Assembly (NCBI GenBank): GCA_016713585.1
Contig: JADJOV010000002.1
Coordinates: 1-64,000 of the forward strand
Source of the DNA: Bdellovibrionales bacterium
Lineage (GTDB): Bacteria; Bdellovibrionota; Bdellovibrionia; Bdellovibrionales; Bdellovibrionaceae
Reading direction: 5' to 3'
Length of the DNA stretch: 64,000 nt
Shown here: positions 8,953 to 18,302 of the stretch, piece by piece
How the letters are laid out: each line of letters opens with the position of its first letter
Position numbering within the stretch: the stretch's first letter is position 1
Program-made: the position numbers and the translations under genes
The notes under the pieces: model-generated
What the model was told of the DNA's origin: nothing
Database searches by the model: none
The model's input: only the letters and a program-made list of their open reading frames with translations

Positions 8953-11481
8953 TCACTTGCAATACTGGGCCAACCTGAGCAAGTCAGCAAATACTCCACC
9001 CGCTGTGACTTCTGGGCCCGCTCCCGGCCCCTGGATAACCAAGGGTTGAGTCTGATAGCGGCTAGTTTTAAACAACACAATATTGTCGGTCTCAGTGACT
9101 CGTCCGAAGGCATGACTCGCCGGCAAAAGATCAAGACCAACTCTGGCCTGTCCCTCGGCATTTAAACTTCCAACAAAGCGAAGTATTTGATGGTCTGCTC
9201 GAGCCCGAGTCAATTTTTCAAGCATCAAATCGTCCAACTCAGGTAGACGCTCCAAAAATTCGCTCACGGGCACCCGTTGCAAATGAGCTGGAACAAGGCT
9301 CTCTACAGTCACATCCGCGAGCTCCATATTTAAACCAATTTCACGAGCCAAAATGACGATCTTACGAACCACATCTGAACCCGACAAATCCTCTCGCGGA
9401 TCAGGCTCCGTGAATCCTTTTCTTTGGGCCATTTTCACAATTTCTGAAAATGGAGTGCTCCCGTCATAATTATTAAAAATAAATGACAAGGTTCCACTGA
9501 GTATTCCTTGAATTGAAATAATTCGATCTCCAGTGGCATAAAGGTCTCGCAGCGTTTGAATCAAGGGCAGACCTGCCCCAACATTGGTGGAATAGAGAAA
9601 ATGATTTTGAGACTTTTTTGCAGCCTCGCGAATCTTCCTATAGACACTCATTGTGCTGGTATTGGCCTTCTTATTTGGCGAAATAATATGAAGTCCTTCA
9701 TTGAGCCAATTCTCATAGAATGGCGTTAGCGCTTCAGTCGCTGTCGATTCCACAATCACTGAATTTGGGATAAAGCTTCTTTTCAAATGATCTGTGAATT
9801 TTTTCAAATCCAAAGGCTGGGAGTGGGTTTTGAAATAGCTCTCCCATTCATTGAGCGGTATCTCGTCCTCCGCAAGAACCATGCTTGTGGAGTTGGCAAG
9901 ACCCCTCACTTTGACATCGAGAGCACGTTTTTCTTGCAGATCTTTTTTATGCTCATGAAGTTGACGCAAAAATGTTTTCCCAATCAAACCTGGGCCAATC
10001 AAACCCAAGGAGATCATTTGGTGAGGCACAATAAAACTTGAGTGGACCGTACGCAAAGCTTTTACGGCATCAGCAGAATCTATCACAGCAGAAATATTTC
10101 TTTCCGATGATCCTTGCGCAATGGCCCGCACATTAATCCCGGCACGCCCAAGCGACATAAAAAAACGTCCCGCGATTCCCGGCGAATGCGCCATATTATC
10201 CCCAACTGCAGCAAGAATACTGACTGAAGTTGTGATTTGCACATCATTGATCAATTTTTTAAATATTTCTACAGAAAATCCGGCTTCCACCGCCTGGCGC
10301 GCTGTCTGCGCCTGGTTCTCTGGAATGGCTAAACAAATTGAATGTTCGGAACTCGCCTGGGAAATCAGAACGACGCTAATTTCAGCAGACCGCAGGGCTC
10401 CAAAGAGCCGTTCCGCCACCCCTGGGATTCCCGCCATCCCTGAGCCCTCAATGTTCATCAAACACATTCCATCAACAATTGAAAACCCCTGAACTGGTCG
10501 ATCCGATTTCGCGTCTTTGTAAATTTTCGTTCCGCGGAATTGAGGATTTAAAGTATTCTTAATCCAAATTGGAACCTGTTTTTCAATGGCGGGAGCCAAC
10601 GTCGAGGGATGAATAACTTTGGCTCCAAAATAGGCCAATTCTGCCACTTCGCTGTAAGAAAGTTCATTTAAAACCACAGCCTCAGGGACAAGGCGTGGAT
10701 CGGCACTCATCACCCCGTCCACGTCAGTCCAAATAAAAATCTCATCACAGTCAAAGAGCACTCCAAAAATTGATCCTGAGTAATCACTTCCGTTTCGGCC
10801 AAGAGTGGTTTTCGTTCCTTCCTTGGTGGCCGCGACAAATCCCGTCACAACAACCAATTGCGTCTCACGACTGGATCGCCACTGTTGAAGCTTCTCCCGT
10901 GAGCGCTCCCAGTCGACTAAAACCCGCTTATTGACGGTCTCAACCACCAAGACCTCTCGTGCATCCAACCACTCAGACTGTTGACCCTGACTCTGAAGGT
11001 AAGCATTCAGTATCTGAGCCGACCAGACTTCCCCCAAGCCAGACACCAGGTCCATCACTTCGGTTGAGGCTTTTTTGAGAATCCAAACGCCACGCAAAAT
11101 TTCACGAATTTCACCTTGAGCGCGCTCCAGCATAGCCACAATTTGGCCTGGTGCCGAACTCCTTCCAAGTTTAGCGCTCTCAGTATGAATCGTTTGCTCG
11201 GTGACTTCAAACAGATTAAATATTTCTTGTTTGTGCCTAGAAATGATTGCGCTTAAAACATCTTGATAGGTCTCATTCTGAACGCTGGCCAGCTGAACTG
11301 CTCGAATTAGCTCGTCGGTCACGCCTTTCATTGCCGAGACGACGACGACCTTGGGTCCTCGAGGAGTGAGTGCATGATTCATATCATTTTGAGTTAAAAT
11401 TCGCACGACATTTTTAAAACGATCAGCATTGAGCAAACTTGTTCCGCCAAACTTATGCGCTTTCCAAGATAAATTTCCCAT
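8953..11481 (-). CDS. thrA: Bifunctional aspartate kinase / homoserine dehydrogenase
   Basis: An 842-residue fusion of aspartate kinase (residues 1 to about 470) and homoserine dehydrogenase (about 490 to the end), catalysing the first and third steps from aspartate to homoserine for threonine and methionine. The kinase opens with KFGGTSL, and the ACT regulatory region contains SGMAGIPGVAERLF and HSPGIAGRFF. The dehydrogenase has the nucleotide-binding GLIGPGLIGKTF and the substrate-region motif NVGAGLPLIQTL. Length and order match the ThrA family. The start at 11481 is one base from the stop of the upstream acyltransferase, so translation is probably coupled. The ACT pair suggests feedback control by threonine. 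Confidence 0.95.
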   Translation of the reverse strand: MGNLSWKAHKFGGTSLLNADRFKNVVRILTQNDMNHALTPRGPKVVVVSAMKGVTDELIRAVQLASVQNETYQDVLSAIISRHKQEIFNLFEVTEQTIHTESAKLGRSSAPGQIVAMLERAQGEIREILRGVWILKKASTEVMDLVSGLGEVWSAQILNAYLQSQGQQSEWLDAREVLVVETVNKRVLVDWERSREKLQQWRSSRETQLVVVTGFVAATKEGTKTTLGRNGSDYSGSIFGVLFDCDEIFIWTDVDGVMSADPRLVPEAVVLNELSYSEVAELAYFGAKVIHPSTLAPAIEKQVPIWIKNTLNPQFRGTKIYKDAKSDRPVQGFSIVDGMCLMNIEGSGMAGIPGVAERLFGALRSAEISVVLISQASSEHSICLAIPENQAQTARQAVEAGFSVEIFKKLINDVQITTSVSILAAVGDNMAHSPGIAGRFFMSLGRAGINVRAIAQGSSERNISAVIDSADAVKALRTVHSSFIVPHQMISLGLIGPGLIGKTFLRQLHEHKKDLQEKRALDVKVRGLANSTSMVLAEDEIPLNEWESYFKTHSQPLDLKKFTDHLKRSFIPNSVIVESTATEALTPFYENWLNEGLHIISPNKKANTSTMSVYRKIREAAKKSQNHFLYSTNVGAGLPLIQTLRDLYATGDRIISIQGILSGTLSFIFNNYDGSTPFSEIVKMAQRKGFTEPDPREDLSGSDVVRKIVILAREIGLNMELADVTVESLVPAHLQRVPVSEFLERLPELDDLMLEKLTRARADHQILRFVGSLNAEGQARVGLDLLPASHAFGRVTETDNIVLFKTSRYQTQPLVIQGPGAGPEVTAGGVFADLLRLAQYCK

Positions 11482-12543
11482 TCAAACCCGCCCAAGTGAT
11501 AAAAGAAATGGATTCGCTTTCTGACATTCTACAAAATCTGTTTTGCTTTTGAGTGAATGCCAATCATTTTCTATTAAGATTTGCCCCAGAGCTCCGCCCA
11601 AGGTATTTCCAGGCCCCAACAGAACTAATTTGTCAGGACAGAATTCTTTCAGGGCCACGGTGACCGCTTTTGAAAAATCATATTTCTCAGTCACCTGAGT
11701 GGTAAAAGTATACTCATGAAGTTCCTCAAGGTCCGTTGACCATGGCGTCCACAGACGCCCTTGACCATCAATCAACGGTAATTTGGGTTGATGAAAAAGC
11801 TGCTTTTCGAGCATCGACAGAGCCTTTCGCGAGGTCTCTTTCATTAACGGCGTATGGAAAGCTGCATGATTTATAAGTTGAAAGGGATAGTTTTCATATT
11901 TAGGAAGTTTTTTTAGAAGAAAATCCAAGGCCTTTTGATTTCCACCAATAACTCTGTATCCACCAAGGCAAATAGAGATCCACGCTTGACAGCCCTCCAG
12001 TTTATTCACCTCTTGAAGAGCCTCATCAATCAGTGAAATCGTATTAGGCACGACTTGCCATTGCTCATTAACAACAGGATAAATAATCTGGCCCCCGACA
12101 ACTTCACCTTGCATCATTGAGCCCATCGTATTGATGACCTCAAAGGCCCCATCCACATCCAACGCCTTAGCCACTGCGAGGGCCGTGTACCACCCCATGG
12201 AATTGCCAGTGACCGCTACCACTTCATATTTTTCCTGATCAAGATTCAAATAATCAGCATAGCTGTAGGCGTAGATCAGCACCGAGGCATTCTCTCCCTT
12301 TGTATGCACCTGGGGTTTAAAAACAACTTCTTGATCCAACTCAGTGATTGTCGGAGTTCCGAGTGCTGCGCGCTTGGTGTCTAAACGACTAAAAAACTCA
12401 TTGAGCAGAGGGCGAAATTTTTGAAGACCTCCTAAATTTTCTTTGGTATAGGAGCCCCGTCCAGGACAAATGATAACCACTCTTTCTTTCACTGATAACC
12501 TTTCATTGCTTGCGCTCACCTTTGTTCGCACATTTGTAGGCAC
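11482..12543 (-). CDS. FabD-like acyltransferase (malonyl-CoA:ACP transacylase fold)
   Basis: A 353-residue protein with the acyltransferase serine motif GNSMGWY near residue 133 and the partner histidine in AFHTPLM near 227, both expected of FabD-type transacylases. The N-terminal ICPGRGSYT replaces the usual PGQGSQ of FabD. It is longer than typical FabD (about 310) and divergent, so substrate is uncertain: malonyl transfer to ACP is the family activity, but another acyl group is possible. Its start overlaps the end of the E1 gene by 28 bp and its stop abuts thrA, placing it in the middle of a tight operon. Confidence 0.75.
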   Translation of the reverse strand: MPTNVRTKVSASNERLSVKERVVIICPGRGSYTKENLGGLQKFRPLLNEFFSRLDTKRAALGTPTITELDQEVVFKPQVHTKGENASVLIYAYSYADYLNLDQEKYEVVAVTGNSMGWYTALAVAKALDVDGAFEVINTMGSMMQGEVVGGQIIYPVVNEQWQVVPNTISLIDEALQEVNKLEGCQAWISICLGGYRVIGGNQKALDFLLKKLPKYENYPFQLINHAAFHTPLMKETSRKALSMLEKQLFHQPKLPLIDGQGRLWTPWSTDLEELHEYTFTTQVTEKYDFSKAVTVALKEFCPDKLVLLGPGNTLGGALGQILIENDWHSLKSKTDFVECQKANPFLLSLGRV

Positions 12544-14771
12544 TCTTTGATGATGTCGTTTTTGGAAGGCAAACCAGCTGCCGCGGCCACCCCGAGTGTA
12601 ATAAAACTGTCGTGAGCAGCAAGCACCTTGATCTGTGGAATTGGTTTTGAAACTAACCCGAACTGCTCGACAAGCATTGCAACAAGCCCTTCACTCAAGG
12701 AACCAGTTTTTCTGCATTCATCCACGATTAAGATTTTTTTCGAAGTTGAAACTTCCCTGGCAAGTCCTTCCTGATTCAGTGGTGCGACCCACCGCAAATC
12801 AATTATCTTACAGTGAATGCCATGCTTTTCTCGAAGAACTTTTTCAGCCTGCCTTGAGAAAAAATAACCATTCCCGTAGGTGATGATTGTCACGTCCTTT
12901 CCGTCCCCAGTCACTCCAAACTCACCGATCTGAATTTCTTCCTTCTGATCAGGATAGGGAAAACTCCACCCCTTATCCCCTTCCTGATGGAGATCCTTTG
13001 TCATATAGAGCGCAATTGGCTCAACAAATATCACAACACGACCTCGCTCATAAGCTTCGCGAACACAGGTTCGGAACATTTTGACTGCGTCAGCTCCGGT
13101 GGACGGGACTGCAATAATTACTCCTGGAATATCTCTAAATACTGCCAGGGAATTGTCATTGTGGAAGTGACCACCGAAGCCTTTCTGATAAGGCAACCCC
13201 GCAATTCGCAGAACCATCGGGTTAGTAAATTGTCCCTTTGAGAAAAAAGCGAGGGTTGCAGCTTCTCCCCGAATCTGATCCTCAGCATTGTGGACATAGG
13301 CTAAAAACTGAATTTCTGGAATCGGCAAAAATCCGTTATGCGCAAACCCAAGCGCAGTCCCTAGAATTGACTGCTCATCGAGGAGTGAATTGAAAACTCG
13401 CTTCGGTCCAAATTTAGCAAACAGACCATCAGTGACATTATAAACTCCACCTTTCTTCGCGACATCTTCTCCAAAGACCACTGTATTTGGATAACGAAGC
13501 AAAGTATCCGTCAGGGCATAATTTATCAGCTTGGCCATATGTTGAGGCTTAGCTAAAAACTGAGATATCGCCACAGACTGAGGCAATCCTCCCTGTTGAT
13601 CATCCACTCCAAAAACCTTGGCTCGAACCCCATCGTCCGGAATCGAGGGAGCGACTCGAGGATTCGAGCATGCCGTGATAGTGGCACGAATTTCTTCAGG
13701 CTGGAGTAGCTTTGGGCGCTGGATCGCATAAGCTCCGACGGCCTCCACTCGTTTTCTAGCTGACTCATAAAGACCTAATATCTCATCGGCGGTTAGAATA
13801 TTATTTTCCAATAAAATTCGAGCAGAATGCAGCAAGGGATCATTAAATTCCCTAGCCTCAATTTCTTCCGCTGTATTATACCCAAATTCAGCATCAGATC
13901 CCGCATGACCAAGCAAACGGACGGTTTCCATATGCAGGAAGACTGGTCGCCGAGTCCCACGAACATATTGCTCCACGAGAGTCGTCGTGCGGAAAAGATC
14001 AAGCAAACTCAAACCATCTGCCTTAAAATATTTGATCCCAACCCGTTCTGAAAAACTCTTCTCAATCCAACTTTTCGGCGTTGGTACAGATATACCAATT
14101 CCGTTATCTTCACAAATATACACAATCGGAATTGGTACTTTCTGGTAAGCCACCCAAGCTGTTGTATTAATGGCCCCCTGAGCTGTCGAATGATTCGCCG
14201 AGGCATCTCCGAAAGAACAAATCACCAAGGCATCCGAAGGCAATACTCCTTCAACTCGAAGGTCACTCGCCCTGCCAATAGAAAGCGCTGCCCCCATGGC
14301 CTTAGGAAGGTGGGACGCTATAGTGCTTGTCTGAGGTGGAATCATCAAAGGATAACTCCCAAAGACCTTATGTCGCCCCCCCGCAATAGGATCGTCACTC
14401 GATGCTGCAAAAGAAAGCATAGCATCATAGATTGGCGTTGCTCCAAAAAGTTGTTTAGATCTTTGAAGAACCAAGGCTCCGCTTCGATAGTGCAAAAATG
14501 CCATATCTGTTTTTCGAAAGACCTTTCCGAAAACAGCGTTACCCTCGTGACCAGAACTTCCGATTGTGTAAAAACACTGATTCGTATTTTTCAAAATCCT
14601 TGCCCGAAGATCTAAATGACGACTGTAGACTTGAGATTCAAAGAGCTCGATCAATTGATTTGATTTTAGACCAGACTCCTCAAGCGTAATCTGAGTCCTT
14701 GCCTGCGGGAGCCGGCCTGCCTTGATAAAGGTTGTGAAATTTTCATCTACTATCTCTGCTCGATTATACAT
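12516..14771 (-). CDS. Fused alpha-beta E1 component of a 2-oxoacid dehydrogenase
   Basis: A 751-residue fusion of E1-alpha (to about 380) and E1-beta (about 400 to the end) of a thiamine-diphosphate-dependent 2-oxoacid dehydrogenase, most like the branched-chain type. The alpha half has the ThDP motif FGDASANHSTAQGA with the downstream NGIGIS. The beta half has VVFGEDVAKKGGVY, LLDEQSILGTALGFA and the C-terminal KILIVDECRKTGSLSEG. It decarboxylates a 2-oxoacid and passes the acyl group to an E2 lipoyl protein, which is not in this window. It is first in the operon with the acyltransferase and thrA, hinting at branched acyl-CoA supply, which is an inference. Confidence 0.88.
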   Translation of the reverse strand: MYNRAEIVDENFTTFIKAGRLPQARTQITLEESGLKSNQLIELFESQVYSRHLDLRARILKNTNQCFYTIGSSGHEGNAVFGKVFRKTDMAFLHYRSGALVLQRSKQLFGATPIYDAMLSFAASSDDPIAGGRHKVFGSYPLMIPPQTSTIASHLPKAMGAALSIGRASDLRVEGVLPSDALVICSFGDASANHSTAQGAINTTAWVAYQKVPIPIVYICEDNGIGISVPTPKSWIEKSFSERVGIKYFKADGLSLLDLFRTTTLVEQYVRGTRRPVFLHMETVRLLGHAGSDAEFGYNTAEEIEAREFNDPLLHSARILLENNILTADEILGLYESARKRVEAVGAYAIQRPKLLQPEEIRATITACSNPRVAPSIPDDGVRAKVFGVDDQQGGLPQSVAISQFLAKPQHMAKLINYALTDTLLRYPNTVVFGEDVAKKGGVYNVTDGLFAKFGPKRVFNSLLDEQSILGTALGFAHNGFLPIPEIQFLAYVHNAEDQIRGEAATLAFFSKGQFTNPMVLRIAGLPYQKGFGGHFHNDNSLAVFRDIPGVIIAVPSTGADAVKMFRTCVREAYERGRVVIFVEPIALYMTKDLHQEGDKGWSFPYPDQKEEIQIGEFGVTGDGKDVTIITYGNGYFFSRQAEKVLREKHGIHCKIIDLRWVAPLNQEGLAREVSTSKKILIVDECRKTGSLSEGLVAMLVEQFGLVSKPIPQIKVLAAHDSFITLGVAAAAGLPSKNDIIKECLQMCEQR

Positions 14772-14922
14772 AGAATTAAAACGTTACCGTAAGGACTTCC
14801 CTGGAGCAATATAATTACAGAGGGAAGTTTTCAAGATTGATGAGTCATAATAATGCTCTTGAATATGGAACCAAAAACAGAGATAAATGAGACTTGATCT
14901 TGGCAACCGAAGGAGAATCTAA

Positions 14923-16095
14923 ATGGCAACAGCTTATGAATCATTGAATTACATGGACGAAGAGTCTCTATTTTCTGAAGAAGATTTAATGATAAGAAAT
15001 GTGGTCCGGGATTTCGTCACCAAGGAAGTCATTCCCACCCTTCAAGAGGCCAATCGTAAAGAAGAGTTTCCTGCGCACTTGATTCCTCGATTTGGGGAAT
15101 TGGGGCTCCTCGGCTCAACGATCCAAGGCTATGATTGCGCCGGAATTAGCCCCATCTCCTACGGGCTTGTTATGCAAGAACTTGAACGCGGAGATTCTGG
15201 TATCAGATCTTTTTGCTCTGTTCAGGGTGCCCTTGTTATGTATCCGATTTTTTCCTATGGCTCAGAAGCTCAAAGACAAAAGTATTTGCCAAAACTCGCC
15301 AAGGCGCAACTGATCGGCTGTTTTGGTCTAACTGAACCCGATGCAGGATCCAACCCAGGCGGAATGTTAACACGAGCCGAGAAAGTTAAAGGTGGATACA
15401 AGCTCAATGGAAATAAAATGTGGATTACGAATGGTTGCGTATCGGATCTTGCCATTGTTTGGGCGAGATTTGACGGAGTGGTGCGTGGTTTTATCGTAGA
15501 AAAAGGAACCCCTGGCTATACGACTTCAACAATGAAGGGAAAATTTGCTCTTCGTGTCAGTGTCACTTCAGAGCTACATTTTCAAGATTGTATTGTCCCT
15601 GAAGAAAATATTCTTCCAAATGCCCAAGGACTGAAAGGGCCACTCGGTTGCCTGACTCAGGCTCGTTACGGAATTGCATGGGGCGTTGTTGGTGCAGCAA
15701 ACGCCTGCTATCACACGGCTCTTCATTATGCGAAGGATCGAGTGATCTTTGACAAAAAACCCTTGGCCGGCTATCAGCTGGGACAGGCCAAACTTGTTAA
15801 AATGGTTCAGGAGATTACCAAGGGTCAACTTCTAGCTCTGCAAATGGGAAAACTTAAGGAGTCTGGCCGCCTTCAACCTCACCACGTTTCCTTGGTAAAA
15901 ATGAACAACTGCCGAATGGCTCTGGATGTAGAAAGAGAAGCTCGCGATATGTTAGGCGCCAACGGAACCATCGACGATTATCCTGTAATTCGTCATATGC
16001 TGAACTTAGAAACGGTGAATACTTATGAAGGAACAGAGGACATTCACCGTTTAGTTGTGGGTCAACAAATTACTGGAATTCCAGCGTTTAGGTAG
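14923..16095 (+). CDS. Acyl-CoA dehydrogenase, glutaryl-CoA dehydrogenase-like
   Basis: A 390-residue FAD enzyme close to glutaryl-CoA dehydrogenase over its full length. Visible are the FAD-side motif CFGLTEPDAGSNPGG, MWITNG, the family stretch RYGIAWGVVGAANAC, and the C-terminal VIRHMLNLETVNTYEGTED, whose Glu in YEGTE is the family's catalytic base. The enzyme would oxidise and decarboxylate glutaryl-CoA to crotonyl-CoA in lysine/tryptophan breakdown, though related short-chain substrates cannot be excluded. A clear ribosome site (GAAGGAG) precedes the ATG. It is divergent from the E1 operon and ends facing the barrel gene. Confidence 0.85.
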   Translation: MATAYESLNYMDEESLFSEEDLMIRNVVRDFVTKEVIPTLQEANRKEEFPAHLIPRFGELGLLGSTIQGYDCAGISPISYGLVMQELERGDSGIRSFCSVQGALVMYPIFSYGSEAQRQKYLPKLAKAQLIGCFGLTEPDAGSNPGGMLTRAEKVKGGYKLNGNKMWITNGCVSDLAIVWARFDGVVRGFIVEKGTPGYTTSTMKGKFALRVSVTSELHFQDCIVPEENILPNAQGLKGPLGCLTQARYGIAWGVVGAANACYHTALHYAKDRVIFDKKPLAGYQLGQAKLVKMVQEITKGQLLALQMGKLKESGRLQPHHVSLVKMNNCRMALDVEREARDMLGANGTIDDYPVIRHMLNLETVNTYEGTEDIHRLVVGQQITGIPAFR

Positions 16096-16180
16096 ACATA
16101 GACAAGGAGCTTTTCATCACTTCGATTTCAGGGTTCAACGCTCTTTTGTAATTTTTTTGACCCATCTTTACCAGATTGGC

Positions 16181-16229
16181 ATCATGATAAACCAAAGTTG
16201 AACTTTACTTTATCATGATAAAACAAAGT
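16181..16229. repeat. Two 18-bp direct repeats around an ATCATGAT palindrome
   Basis: ATCATGATAAACCAAAGT (16181-16198) recurs as ATCATGATAAAACAAAGT (16212-16229), one mismatch, 31 bp apart. The second copy is part of the perfect 14-bp palindrome TTTATCATGATAAA (16209-16222). It lies between two convergent gene ends. It could be a protein-binding site or part of a terminator region; no run of T follows. Confidence 0.5.
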
Positions 16230-16280
16230 CTGAGTTTGGTTTTGAAGTCAGGCTCGTTACTGCGCAACCTTCGGGCCTCT

Positions 16281-17078
16281 CTACGGCGTCACCTTCGGGC
16301 CGATTCTAATCAAGCTCCCCGTGTACGTTAGCAGGGCAGAAACAAGCAGTTTGTCATAGCGATTTGATTCGACATTTGAAGAGTTTCCAACCATCTGCAT
16401 ATTGTAGTTAACACTCAGATATTTTTGCAAGCTCTTAACTGCGCCAAACGTCAGTGTGTAAGTGGTGTCCAATCGTTCATTCGTATTGTCTATGTACTTT
16501 TGGGAGCCAAGCTCAGCCCGTATTGTTCCAATATACTTGGATGGAGCCGGAAAACTGTAGGTCATCCCTAAAACTGTCTTCGTATAATTATTGTTTTTTC
16601 CGCGGGCTTGATTAGAAACATATCCTAAATCCCCCGCCACAGTCTTGGTCGCCTTAGGATCAAGGAGTTTTGTTTGTACCATTCCAACGGTTGTTCGTAG
16701 CCCTGTTTGATCATCATCAGCCGCGCTCGATAAAAAGGAATTGTCTTGATTGAGCTCAAGTTTATAAGTCGACATCCAAGTTGGGGCAATCTGAAAGGAA
16801 ACATCAGACCCCAATGTGACTGATTGAAGAATTGGTTTTCGCTGATTATTCTCAACATTCATCGTCAGCAGACTTATCGTCGGTGTCACATTAACTAAAA
16901 AGTTTTTTGTTTTCGTAGCAAACTGGGTTCGGACAGGCGAACTCAAACTATAAACTAAAGGATCGGCTGCCTGTAAAGTGGCATTTGCGACCATGGTCTT
17001 ATCAACGCTGTAAATATCCGACGCTGCGACCACCGCAGACCACTCAGTTTTAAAAGATTGAAAGAGTTTATAAATCAA
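16281..17078 (-). CDS. Beta-barrel C-terminal part of a TPR/outer-membrane protein
   Basis: About 265 residues rich in alternating polar/hydrophobic strands (TYKLELNQDNSF, TYTLTFGAVKSL, YLSVNYNMQMVGNS), typical of an outer-membrane barrel. It has no start of its own: the frame is the same as that of the upstream TPR gene and runs open through 17126, interrupted only by TAG (17127-17129) and TAA (17223-17225). Between them the frame reads barrel-like sequence (KLSYTLSLGASYDGN). I infer that TPR and barrel were one protein. Both stops would be Gln by a single C-to-T change. The final codons lie in a 24-bp-spaced repeat of ACCTTCGGGCC, so the exact C-terminus is uncertain. Confidence 0.6.
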   Translation of the reverse strand: MIYKLFQSFKTEWSAVVAASDIYSVDKTMVANATLQAADPLVYSLSSPVRTQFATKTKNFLVNVTPTISLLTMNVENNQRKPILQSVTLGSDVSFQIAPTWMSTYKLELNQDNSFLSSAADDDQTGLRTTVGMVQTKLLDPKATKTVAGDLGYVSNQARGKNNNYTKTVLGMTYSFPAPSKYIGTIRAELGSQKYIDNTNERLDTTYTLTFGAVKSLQKYLSVNYNMQMVGNSSNVESNRYDKLLVSALLTYTGSLIRIGPKVTP

Positions 17079-17222
17079 ACTCCCGCCATAACTCAGACGG
17101 TAGGCCTCAACATCAGTGATAATATTCTACCTAGCAATATTAAGCACATTTCCGTCATAGCTCGCACCCAGACTTAATGTATAACTCAATTTATCTTTAG
17201 CACTCGCATTATAGTTTTCGAT

Positions 17223-18302
17223 TTAATCAATCTGCTCTAACATATCCTCAGATTGCCTGTCGATCTCTGGATCCTTTGATTGGTCGAGAGTGTAGTTGAA
17301 ACTTTTCCGAGCTTCTGCATACTGTTCCTTTTGAAACTCTAGATTGCCCGCCAAAAAACTTGCAGTCGCGCTCAGTTGAGGGTCATTTTCATCCCGCACA
17401 TATCTAAACTTATCTAACGCCTTATCTGTTTCTTGAAGCTTAAGGTGATTCAGAGCCACATAATAGGTATGTTCGGCTACACTCTTAGGACCACCCTCCG
17501 CCATTGCAAGAACGGCCAAAGATTTATTATACTGATTGGTCTTATATAAGCTCACTCCATATTGATAATAGGCACTTCCGTTCCCAGGATCGAGCTCAAC
17601 CGCCTCGGCAAAAAGTTGACTGGCCTGATCGTATTGGCTGCGAGAATAGAGCGAGGAGGCTTGGACAATCAGCTTCGCCGCTTTTTCTTTTCTCTGATTT
17701 TGTAACTCGGCAGACATCGCCTGCTGCTGCCTCAGAAGAGCTTCACGGCGTAGTGCCTCTTGAGCTTCAAGACTCATACGTTCTTCTTCTTGCTTTTTCG
17801 CCTCTTCCAGATCTAAAGCCTTACGAACTTCTGGATTCGCGTCTGGAGAGGGCGTTTGAGCTTTGACATTTCCTGGAGCGGAGCTTGTCGCAGCACTCAC
17901 AACAATAGGGGGTACATCTTTTTCATTCTCGTAAAGATCGAGAATTTGCTTTTTGTTTTTTGGATCTGATCTCACAAATAGTATCTTTTTGTTAGCGCTG
18001 AACTGCAGAATTGGCAATTCCCCGCTCTTACCTTTAATATCAATTTGGTAGTGACCCTCATAAACCCCGGGCTTCGAAGTCCCATCAAGCTGCATCCAAA
18101 CCCGTTTGCCTGAAACAACGTCAATAACCTGAAGCTTCAACTCATCCTTATTCCCACCTTGAACATGAGCTGTCACCTGCATGGTTGAAATGGCCGTCAC
18201 ACTATACATCTGTGACGCCCCCAAGCACACTTGAGCCAACCTAAAACAAAAAATGTTAAAAATGAGAGACCTGTTTTCACTATTTTGGCACCGGACGTAC
18301 AA
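17223..18302 (-). CDS. TPR-repeat envelope protein (N-terminal part of TPR/barrel gene)
   Basis: The protein has an N-terminal domain, a charged coiled-coil stretch (EEAKKQEEERMSLEAQEALR) and at least three TPR units (for example AEAVELDPGNGSAYYQYGVSLYKTNQYNKS) before a TAA at 17223-17225. The start at 18302 is doubtful. A GTG at 18278-18280 overlapping the previous gene's stop (TAGTG) would give a good signal peptide, MKTGLSFLTFFVLGWLKCAWG, if one base is restored in the G5 run near 18220. That start fits a translationally coupled operon behind the FecR gene. The product is probably periplasmic or outer-membrane anchored through the downstream barrel. Confidence 0.7.
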   Translation of the reverse strand: MYVRCQNSENRSLIFNIFCFRLAQVCLGASQMYSVTAISTMQVTAHVQGGNKDELKLQVIDVVSGKRVWMQLDGTSKPGVYEGHYQIDIKGKSGELPILQFSANKKILFVRSDPKNKKQILDLYENEKDVPPIVVSAATSSAPGNVKAQTPSPDANPEVRKALDLEEAKKQEEERMSLEAQEALRREALLRQQQAMSAELQNQRKEKAAKLIVQASSLYSRSQYDQASQLFAEAVELDPGNGSAYYQYGVSLYKTNQYNKSLAVLAMAEGGPKSVAEHTYYVALNHLKLQETDKALDKFRYVRDENDPQLSATASFLAGNLEFQKEQYAEARKSFNYTLDQSKDPEIDRQSEDMLEQID

